The notes under the pieces are model-generated. The model saw only the letters and a program-made list of their open reading frames with translations. It was not told where the DNA came from and made no database searches. Both the position numbers and the translations under genes were made by a program. A stretch of 12,629 bases of DNA. Source: Pinguiococcus pyrenoidosus. Its lineage: Eukaryota > Sar > Pinguiophyceae > Pinguiochrysidales > Pinguiochrysidaceae. The stretch covers positions 1 through 12,629 of the forward strand of contig JAAMXY010000668.1 of NCBI GenBank assembly GCA_019677205.1. The letters run 5' to 3'. Below, in pieces: positions 1-7,900 of this stretch. Each line of letters starts with the position of its first letter. Position 1 is the stretch's first letter.

Positions 1-898
1 CGAACTCCTCGGTGCCCGCATACTTGAAGCCGACGATGACCAGGTCTCCAGGAGACAGCGTGCAGAGGAACTCCGTGGGGGTGGCGCTCGGAGAGGCACT
101 CTCGGGCGTTACCGGAGCGGCAGAAGGAGCCTCACTAGTGGCGGTTGGCTCCACACTCGCTTCGACGGTCGGACTCGCCGTCGTGGCCGGCGTGGGCGTG
201 TCACTAGGAGCCGTGCTGGGCATCAGCGAGGGGCTCTCGGTCGCCAGGACGGTGAAGCCGGCTGCGAAGACTATGTCAAGGTCCGTGCCGTCCGCCACCC
301 AATTGCTCTCGTCGTTGATGAGCGCCTGCAGGTCGGACATCTGGGCAGTGGTCGTGCCACTGTAGTAGCGGTCGTCGCCGGCGACGTTGAACTCCAGGTT
401 GAAAGTCGCCAACTGCGCAGGCAAGTGTGACTCGGCGTCGATATTCACGGTCTCGTTGTCTGGCGTCCAGGGCACTTTGATGGCCATGCCGTTGATGAAG
501 TTGATGCCGCTGCCGCAGTCCTCGTAGATGAGCACCTGCTCGCCGGTGTTGCGCACGTTGAACGTGCCACTGAAGGTCGTGAAGTTTGAGGCGCCGCTAC
601 CGCTGTGGAACAGCAGCTCTCCGGGGGCGAGGCCGCCCGCTGGCGCCGTGTAGATCAGCCTGCCCTCTCCGCCGCGGAAGCCGTCGGTGTCGCTTTTGTA
701 GCCCCTGTCGGTGACCAGGAACTCCGTGCCGGCGCTGAGGTGCGTGGCGGCCATGATGGCGAACTCATCGTCGGTGATGCTGAGGCCCACGAACATCAGG
801 TCTCCCGGGGCCAACTTGCAGGCGATGGTGGGGCTCGCGGAGGGCTGCGCCGCGGCACATGTTGCCAAGGCAGCTAGTAGCAGGGCTCGCATGCTCAT
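1..898 (-). CDS. Secreted protein with duplicated beta-rich domain and Pro/Thr/Ser linker (3' end outside window)
   Basis: Reading the minus strand from the ATG at 898-896 gives an open frame of 299 residues that runs off the left edge, so the C-terminus is missing. It begins MSMRALLLAALATCAAAQPS, a clear signal peptide with likely cleavage near A17/Q18; a second in-frame ATG lies six bases downstream. Residues about 25-217 form one beta-rich domain (CKLAPGDLMFVG, then TEFLVTDRGY, GEGRLIYTAPAGGLAPGELL, NTGEQVLIYEDCG). Residues 220-275 are a Pro/Thr/Ser/Glu linker. From residue 279 the motif CTLSPGDLVIVG repeats the start of the first domain, so at least two copies exist. The domain resembles a secreted module I recall from bacterial surface proteins (GDIAFIGF...TDNGW...EG...TYTAPA), but I cannot confirm a family name. 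NFT and NET are possible N-glycosylation sites. The role is probably extracellular or cell-wall; no enzymatic residues are evident. Confidence 0.85.
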   Translation of the reverse strand, partial: MSMRALLLAALATCAAAQPSASPTIACKLAPGDLMFVGLSITDDEFAIMAATHLSAGTEFLVTDRGYKSDTDGFRGGEGRLIYTAPAGGLAPGELLFHSGSGASNFTTFSGTFNVRNTGEQVLIYEDCGSGINFINGMAIKVPWTPDNETVNIDAESHLPAQLATFNLEFNVAGDDRYYSGTTTAQMSDLQALINDESNWVADGTDLDIVFAAGFTVLATESPSLMPSTAPSDTPTPATTASPTVEASVEPTATSEAPSAAPVTPESASPSATPTEFLCTLSPGDLVIVGFKYAGTEEF

Positions 899-2175
899 GT
901 CGTCGCCTGGAACCGGCGTGAGAGGCCGCGAGAGCGCCGTCGAGAGCGGCGGAAGAAACTGAGATTTGGCGGACAAAGAAGCGCTCTTCCGCTGTAGCAT
1001 GGCTGCAGAAGGAGACGCCTTTAGCCGCGAATGTTGCCCGTGACACGTGGAATGGCGCATAGGATTGGTTGCTAGCGATCAGAAGCGCGGAATCATATCT
1101 TTTAGCGAGGAGGCTTGTAGTAATGCAGAATAGCACACTTCAGAAGATGGAACCTCCGACATAATTGGCCTCCGTTGATTGATCGTTGCGATGCAATGTG
1201 CATATGATATGCACGATATTCGAGGGTCGAAGCTCACTTGTTCCCAGAAAATGCTTGGAGCGTCTTATTGTGGGTCCATAAGGGGGAACAATGGACGAAT
1301 CCAATTTTTCCGATAGGCCAGCGGATTGGAAGCGTCTGTCGTGCACGCCCATACGTGATGTGCCTGCGGATCTGGGTCGAATCTTCTCTCTGCTGTCCCC
1401 CATTGGTCGAGAAAGTGCACACCTTCATGCAATTCGACGATGCAAATATTTCTCCTTAGCCCTATCTCCCCATCCAATGGCTAGCTACCTTCCGCCTCTC
1501 AACCTGCGGAAGCTCAACGGAACGGTGAAACGCATCGCGAAACCGCTCTGCGGATCAGTTGACAAACTGTAATTTTCGTGCGGATGGATTCTGTCCAAGG
1601 CCGCGTGCGTGTCGTTCTGTCACGGAAGGGCACGTTGGGATCATCGTTGTGGTCCTCCTTTTCTTCTCTCCGGTGTTTGGGAGGCTCGAGCTGGTGTCTC
1701 TTCTGCTCTTGATGCAAGCGTTGGTCCCCACACCCCTGATCCAAGCAGACAAGCGTTTCCGTGCACCGGCCCAATCCTTCCCACCCCTCAGCAACCCCTG
1801 TCGAGCTCCTCTCCACTTTTCCTGGGCAGTTGCCAGGTGCGTCGCAAGGCCAGCCTTGGAATCCCAGCCTGCCCTCCTCTCGTTGCGGATCCTTCTCAGT
1901 ACGCGGACTCAAGTGGACAGAAAGTAAAAGAAACGAAGTATTCAAGATACGGTAAGGTTGCAAATGTGATGCAACGGAACGATCACGGTTGCCATCAATC
2001 AACTTGTTGCGGATTCATGAATTCTATGTTCAATTCCACTGCCACGACCAAGTCCAGCGTTTGTCCTTAACAGTATTGCCCTCGGTGGCCTCACGACACG
2101 TAAAGCATATAAAGACGGCATGCAACAAAATCTAACGAGCAATCCTAGCACTTTTCTAAAGCGCGAGGACAGCTG
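899..2175. other. Intergenic region between the two surface-protein genes
   Basis: This 1.28 kb separates the start of the first gene from the stop of the second; both lie on the minus strand, so it should hold the promoter and 5' UTR of the former and the 3' UTR of the latter. Composition is visibly less GC-rich than the genes. Open frames here (for example 1609-2070 plus and 1514-2002 minus) have no recognisable domain, look low in complexity and overlap one another on both strands, so I do not call them genes. CCAAT or ATTGG pentamers occur at 1064, 1164, 1301, 1325, 1402, 1474 and 1771, and a CACGTG E/G-box lies near 1044. I see no RNA gene. Confidence 0.6.
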
Positions 2176-3348
2176 TTACGCTGCGTCTCCCGTCGCGACC
2201 TCGGTCTCCGTGACGCGGCCGGCGAAGGTGCTCGGTTGGTCGGACGAGCGCGGCTGCTCGGCCCGACTCTGGTAGAAGAGGAACCCGCCGACGACCACCG
2301 CCCCGACGAACACCGTCACGCCGATGACAATGCCCGCGATGGCCCCGCCGCTGAGGCCATCATCGTCATCGTCGTCGTCGTCGTCCTCCGGCTCGGTGGG
2401 CGCGGCCGTCGGGATGGAGACGGCGACGTCCTCGATTTCGGTGCCCGTCTCGGACTCCACGGACTCCTGAATGGCCTCGGTGTCCTGGGACGCGTCCTCC
2501 ACGGACTCCACGACGTCTGCGGGGGTGCCGGATGGCACGCTGACCACGGCCTCGGCGGTGGTGGAGCGCGACGTCACGGTGGCCGAGGCGAGCGTGCCGC
2601 TATCTGCCTCGCCGTTCACGGCGCTCACGAAGTCCGGGTCGTCGAAGTCGCGCGACTGCGACAGGTCCGTGTTCTCGTTCAGGCTGGTCTCGGCGTCCAC
2701 GTTGAACTCACTGAGCTGCAGTCTCCGTCGCTCGGAGCTGCGCTCCTCCACCGTGCACGTGAGCAGGCCGGGGCAGCGGATGGCGATGACGGCGTCCAGG
2801 ATGTCTTGGCGCACGTCCTCCGGCAGCGTGGCGCCGTTGATGAACAGGGACGTCTCCTCCGTGGTGGTCATGATGACCTCCACGTTCACGTCCACGCCCT
2901 CGGGCATAACGGCCAGGATGCCGGCCACCACGCCGTCGATGGCGTCCAGCACGGCCGACGAGTTGGACAGGTTGTCTCCGAAGTCCAGCGCCACCGTGGC
3001 CACGACGCCATCGGGGGACACGCTGGGCGTGCCGCTGGGCTCCGCGGTGGGCATGGTGGACGGCTCCCAAGACGGCGCCGCCGACGGCTCCGCGGACGGT
3101 TCGGTGCTGGGCTCGGCCGTTGGCACCCAGGACGGCTCCGGAGACGGCACATAGCTTGGCGGCGCGGACACGGAGGGCATGGACGACGGCGCCTCGGACG
3201 GCGCGCCGCTCACCACGAGGAGCGTCGGCTCCAAGGTCGGCGCGACGCTCTCGTCCAGGCCCATGGTGGGCTCGACCGTGGGCGCCATGCTGACTTGAGC
3301 ATGCGCGCTTCGGAGCAGAAGGCACAGGACAGCGAGCACGCGAAGCAT
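2176..3348 (-). CDS. Type I membrane surface protein with PS-rich stalk and poly-Asp segment
   Basis: I chose the ATG at 3348-3346 because it opens directly into a signal peptide (MLRVLAVLCLLLRSAHA, cleavage near residue 17) and has a good eukaryotic context (gtcaccATG); the frame extends 40 codons upstream, but that part has no such signal. The 390-residue protein has, in order: signal peptide; a Pro/Ser/Thr/Glu-rich stalk at about 22-113 with repeats such as PSWVPTAEPS and PSAEPSAAPS; an extracellular region at about 114-310 with alternating strands and helices, two Cys (CPGLLTC) and an ERRRLQL stretch that may divide two related halves; nine consecutive Asp at 322-330; a Gly/Val-rich transmembrane helix at about 334-359; and a 31-residue cytoplasmic tail. 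NLSNSS offers N-glycosylation sites. Stalks of this kind are common in stramenopile algae. It lies head to tail with the first gene and is divergent from the USP40 gene. The molecular function is unknown. Confidence 0.85.
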   Translation of the reverse strand: MLRVLAVLCLLLRSAHAQVSMAPTVEPTMGLDESVAPTLEPTLLVVSGAPSEAPSSMPSVSAPPSYVPSPEPSWVPTAEPSTEPSAEPSAAPSWEPSTMPTAEPSGTPSVSPDGVVATVALDFGDNLSNSSAVLDAIDGVVAGILAVMPEGVDVNVEVIMTTTEETSLFINGATLPEDVRQDILDAVIAIRCPGLLTCTVEERSSERRRLQLSEFNVDAETSLNENTDLSQSRDFDDPDFVSAVNGEADSGTLASATVTSRSTTAEAVVSVPSGTPADVVESVEDASQDTEAIQESVESETGTEIEDVAVSIPTAAPTEPEDDDDDDDDDGLSGGAIAGIVIGVTVFVGAVVVGGFLFYQSRAEQPRSSDQPSTFAGRVTETEVATGDAA

Positions 3349-3504
3349 GGTGACGGCGACTGGGGCGCTTGGCGCTTCAAACTCGTGCGGCGCGGTGGAG
3401 GCTTCCTGCGCCGCTGTTGCGGGAAAGCGCGCGAAGCGGTTCGAACTCCAGCAACCAGCTTGGGACAAAATACAGCGCCCTGGCCCAACCGCACGGCGGC
3501 AAAA

Positions 3505-3530
3505 TTTCGCGCGGCGCGGCGATTGGCGGG
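3505..3530. promoter_or_regulatory. Possible E2F-like site pair upstream of the membrane protein gene
   Basis: TTTCGCGC at 3505-3512 fits the E2F/DP consensus TTTSSCGS exactly, and TTGGCGGG at 3523-3530 is the core of another E2F form; the second also overlaps an ATTGG (reverse CCAAT) box. The pair lies 157-182 bases upstream of the ATG at 3348 on the minus strand. In a GC-rich genome such octamers can arise by chance, so this is only a candidate. Confidence 0.22.
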
Positions 3531-4528
3531 AGCCTCCGCATTCAAATGTGGCTTAAGGGGCAGTTTTACCGCCGCACTCCATCAGCTGCGCAAGATCTGA
3601 AAGCCAAAGTGCCTGACGACGAAGAGTACCCAGCGGGGCCAATTGCGGCGCGGCAGCCGAGACCAGTGCTCAACCGGTCTTCATACCCCAAGCCTCGGTT
3701 GGGAGCTCGCGCAACTACAGCTCAGCCAACACTCCTGACGCCGGCTCGCTCACTGACATCTCCCAGGAAGTGGTGCCCCTCCACCAATGAGCATCGCGAG
3801 CGCCCGCCTTCTGGCCAAATTGAAACTCAAATGGGGCCAATCGCACGCATGGTGCACGGGCTTCGACGAAACGACTGCCAGGAGAGCCAACCGTGTCCAA
3901 TGGCGGCGGAAGCCAGCTATTCTCGGCTTCGGGGCGCGAACCACAGCAGCGACTAGCCACCGAAGCCAAGAGAAACGGGCTGATAACGGATGGTCGTCTG
4001 CCAATGATGCTGCAGAGCGGCAGAGCTGGTGCTTGTAACCGCTTTTCGCCCCCATTCCCCCCTCTAACCTATTTCGACTTTGCCCCATTTTTCGCAGGCT
4101 TCTGTACCCGCAAGTATGGCGTTGATTGCTCCGACGCAGTGCTACAGCGAAGCTCGGACGCGGTGATGGCGTAGGTGGCGCCGCGGCATTGGCCAAGATT
4201 CAAACGCTCCAATCGCTTCGCACCACAGCGGGTTCGGTCTTGGCGATCCATTCGCCGCCACGCGGCGGCCTCGTTAACATGATTCCTTCAAGCTTCGCTT
4301 CAACGTCCAACTGCCGTGGCGACGAGGCAAATCACAGCGCGCGTGCGGCTGTCGCCAACGAAGTGTGCCCAATCGCACCCAAGCAGAAGAGCCTTTCAAC
4401 GAGCCGCCGAATCCACCCTCCGATGGTTTCCTCCTGCCTTTCTGCCTCGGCCGACGCACGACGCACTGGACTGCCGCCCGGAGCAGGCAGCGGCCGTGCG
4501 TGCGCCCGGTCCCCTCGCAGGCACGGCG

Positions 4529-4560
4529 CGCCGGCTGATGATAGCTGCGCGCAGCCGGCG
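4529..4560. other. GC-rich inverted repeat (9-bp stem, 14-base loop)
   Basis: CGCCGGCTG at 4529-4537 is the exact reverse complement of CAGCCGGCG at 4552-4560, with 14 bases between. It lies about 390 bases upstream of the USP40-like start codon. It could be a protein-binding dyad or, if transcribed, a stable 5' UTR hairpin; chance is also possible in this base composition. Confidence 0.4.
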
Positions 4561-4686
4561 AGGGCTCCGATCGCTCGCTTTGTGTCCCGGCCGGGCGGTA
4601 GCTCCTCTCCGTTCACATCATGCATCGCTCACATCCACAAAAGACACCAAGCAGCCACATCCGAAACAACCCACGGAAATTTGCCG

Positions 4687-4726
4687 CTTCGCTTCACTTC
4701 GCTTCACTTCACTTCACTTCACTTCG
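4687..4726. repeat. CTTC(A/G) pentanucleotide tandem repeat
   Basis: Eight uninterrupted copies of a 5-base unit, five CTTCA and three CTTCG. It sits 225-265 bases upstream of the USP40-like ATG and gives a pyrimidine-rich strand in a probable promoter or 5' UTR. Confidence 0.9.
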
Positions 4727-4826
4727 CATCGGTGTCGCGCCACCACCAACCACTCGCCGGTTGATCCTGGTGTCGCGCCGCCCCTCCGTCGCGAAATCGA
4801 CGCCCTCTTCTTTCCATCGTTCGAGC

Positions 4827-4861
4827 CTCCCGATCTCCAATCTCCCGATCTCCCGATCTCC
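4827..4861. repeat. CTCCCGAT octamer tandem repeat
   Basis: Units CTCCCGAT, CTCCAAT, CTCCCGAT, CTCCCGAT and a partial CTCC follow each other directly. It lies about 90 bases before the USP40-like start codon, so it is probably in the 5' UTR or core promoter. Confidence 0.85.
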
Positions 4862-4951
4862 AGGAGACTCTTTTAGCGCGGCGCTGCCGACGACGCCGCG
4901 GAATTCGCGTTACTGGCCGCGCTTCGACCGGGTTCCGGCCACGCCGAGGCC

Positions 4952-7900
4952 ATGGCGTCGCGCGCGCGCGCCAGCAAGTTCCAGGGCCGCGGGGCCACGG
5001 GCTTTGCAGGTACGTCTGAGGCTGTGGCGCAAAAGCCCGCCGAAAGCGCGTTTACGTTTGGCGCCTCTTTGCGTTTGAACTAGGGCTGGAGAACCAGGGC
5101 GCCACGTGCTACCTCAACAGCCTGCTTCAGGCGCTGTATCTCACGCCGGAGCTGCGCGCGGGGCTCTTCCAGGTCGGCGTTGAAGAGTTGGGCCTGTGCG
5201 CGACGGGGGCTGCGGCGGAAGCGCCGCAGCTGGAGACGTCTGCCAACGACGCGTACGTGCAGCAGCTTCAGGGCTTGGGCTTCAGCGTCGCTGCGGCCGA
5301 GTTTGGCTGTATCAAGACCAAGAACGAGAGCTTCGAAGCCGCGATGGAGTACATCTGGAGCCACGCGGAGGAGGCGGAGGCCTGGGAGGCACAGAAGTCC
5401 AGCGCGCCGAGGAAGCGCAAGCCGCGCCACATTCCCCTGGAGCTGCAGCGACTCTTCACCTTTCTCCAGCTGAGCAAGAGAGGCGTCGTGGCCACGCAGG
5501 AGCTCACGCAGAAGGGCTTCCAGTGGGAGACCATGGACGGCCGGCAGCAGCACGACTTGCACGAGCTCCAGCGGCTGCTCCTGGACGCGCTGGAGCGAAG
5601 CCTGAGCAAATCGTCGGGGAAGGAGCTGGTGCAGTCGCTTTGCAGAGGCGTGACGGCCAGGAGAGTGCGCTGCTGCTACTGCGGGCGGGTCAGCGAACGC
5701 GAGGAGCAGTTCTACGATCTGATGGTGCAGGTGCAGGGCTTGAGCGACCTCATCGCCAGCCTCTTCGCCTACACGGATATGGAGAAGCTGGAGGGCGCCA
5801 ATGCCTACGAGTGCGAGGCGTGCGGGCAGAAGCGGGACGCAGAGCTTGGGATCGTGCTGCGCCAGCTGCCGCCGCTCCTCAACATCAGCCTGACGCGCTT
5901 CGCCTTCAACTTCCAAACGCTGCAGCGGGAAAAAGTCACCACGGCCTTTGAGTTCCCGCTGGTGCTCGACATGGCGCCCTTTGTGGAGGAGGCAAGGCTG
6001 AAGAGCTTCAGCGCCGGCAAGGAGCGCCACGATCTGCTGCTGGAGATGCGGCAGAACAGCGTCTTCATTGACCAGGCATCGGAAGAGGCGCGGGCGGCCA
6101 TGCTCGAAGAGGATGCCGGCGTCGCCCTGCGCAGGGCCAGCAGTGGGCTGCGGAGCCAGACGGATGCAGCGGATCCGCTCTGGTACGATCTCTACGCGGT
6201 CATTGTCCATCGGGGAAACGCCTTCTCGGGCCACTATCACGCCTTCATCCGCGATGTCCTGCACGAGGGGCACTGGACGCCGCCGAAAGGGCCGCATGCG
6301 AAGCGTGCGACGCCGGCCTCCCGTGCGGCTGCTGACGAAGCTGTCGCGGTGCTGGCGACATGCTTTGATGGAGCCATGACGGATGCGGAGTCTGGCCGGC
6401 CGCGGCTGAGCATGAGTGCGCTGGGGTTCAACCTGAAGAAGGCGACCGAGAAGTCCTGGACGGCGCTCTACAAGGAGGAGCTCGGGCCGTTGACCCGATT
6501 CGTCGAGGCGCGCAGTGACGTCTTTGCGTACAACAAGAGATCCAAGACGGTAACGCTCCTGAAGGACGTGCCCCAGGTTTCTAAGGCGAGCGACGAGAAG
6601 GAAGCTCAACAGACTCGCGACGAAGAAGAAGCCCAAAAGACTCGCGAGGGAAAGGAAGCCCAAAAGACTCGCGACGCGGACGAAGCCGAAAAGACGGGCG
6701 ACGAGAAGGAAGCCCAGAAGAATGGCGACTTGGCGGAAGCGGAGGATGACAAGGAAGCAGAAGAAAAGGATGCGGAGAGCGCCGACTTCGTGGATCGGCT
6801 GGAAAGGTGGTCCGCAGATCACTACGGACAGTGGTTTGACTTCAACGACAGCCGCGTCACGCCGTCGTCCATCCAGGGGCTTCGGGAGGCCTTCCAAGGT
6901 CGGGACTGCGCGTACATGCTGCTCTATCGATCTCGTAGCCTCCGACCAAGTGCCTCTGCGGAAGGGGAAACCGTGCTGCCTGTCCCTCCGGAGCACTGGC
7001 GGCGGATCGTCGAGCTGGACAACGCGACCGTCGACAACGAGCTCCGGGACATGGAGGTGATGGACAACAGCGTGAGCGCAGGCATTGCATTCTCCTCGGA
7101 CCTCAAACGCGACGGCGCCATCCTTCTGGCCGACAACGAGGGGGACCTGCGCAGGCTTCAACTTGATCGGAGGTGGACCTCGCCGGAGCTGCAGGAGAAG
7201 GTGTTTACGGAAATCCAAGGCCTGGCGCAAGCGGAGAAGCTCCCGGCGCCGTTCCTGCTTTGCGTCACTCTCCTGAAAAAGTGCCAGCACGGGCACTACT
7301 TTGCGTCGACCCTGGCACTGTCGGAAGGCATGGCTGCGGACAGCGGAGTGGAGATGGTGTCTTCGCTGGATGGGGTCGAGCACGGTGACATTCTGCTGGT
7401 CTGGGATGGCCAGTCCCTGCCCGAGGTTTGTGAGAAGGGCGCGTCACGACCTCTCCCCAGGCCGGGAAGTGCGCCTCTGGGACTTCGCGTCGGTGTCTTG
7501 GGCGCAGACGCGGCGATGCGCCGGGACCGGGAGAGCGTCTTCGTGTACGCCACGACGTCAGCGAGGGATGCTGCCATGGCCGTCGCCGAGAAGAGCATGA
7601 TGGATGTCTCTCAACTCTGCGTCAGTCACTTCCGCGCAGCGCTCCAGGCAAAGGACGTCGGCTGCATCCTGAGCGTCTCCTGCGAATCCACCAAAGTGTA
7701 TGAACCGCAGATGGAGCGGAAGACCCGCAACTTCAAGCGAAAGAACCCGGGCCCCGCATCCCTTTCGGAGAGGACCGTGGGCGCGCTGGGGCTGAGAGAC
7801 CTGTCCTTCCTTGCCGTGGAGAGCACGGAAGCGCGTGGCCTCCAGAAGGACCCGCTGAGCGTCACGGAAGCAGAGCGGAGGACGTCCTTCAAGTATCTTT

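Larger units (their letters stand above)
3349..4951. other. Divergent intergenic/promoter region between surface protein and USP40-like gene
   Basis: These 1.6 kb lie between two gene starts facing away from each other and should contain both promoters and 5' UTRs. CCAAT pentamers occur at 3639, 3784, 3837, 3897, 4001, 4209 and 4369, with the reverse form ATTGG at 3522 and 4188. E2F-like octamers sit at 3505-3530, a GC hairpin at 4529-4560, and two simple repeats at 4687-4726 and 4827-4861. Several overlapping open frames exist on both strands (for example 3369-3956 and 4126-4764 plus, 3750-4196 minus), but none shows a recognisable domain and their composition looks like translated GC-rich noncoding DNA. 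Confidence 0.6.

Noticed and set aside
1514-2070. Open frames on both strands in the left intergenic region
   Set aside because: They overlap each other, lack domains and have no splice or start support; the base composition fits noncoding DNA.
2236-3600. 454-codon plus-strand open frame opposite the membrane protein gene
   Set aside because: Its Arg/Gly/His-rich product with Val runs is the complement of the poly-Asp and PS-rich coding sequence; the minus-strand protein has signal peptide, stalk and membrane helix.
4750-4775. Similarity to the conserved 5' end of 18S rRNA (GGTTGATCCTG)
   Set aside because: Only about 11 bases match and the following bases do not continue as rRNA (no CCAGTAG, no downstream conserved helices). 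Chance match.
3369-4876. Several plus- and minus-strand open frames of 140-210 codons between the divergent genes
   Set aside because: Ser/Arg/Pro/Ala-rich translations without motifs, mutually overlapping, and passing through simple repeats (for example FTSLHFTSLHF from the CTTCA array).
5080-7383. 767-codon open frame antisense to the USP40-like gene
   Set aside because: It mirrors a real coding exon, is rich in Leu/Arg/Val as expected from GC-biased third positions, and shows no domain or signal.
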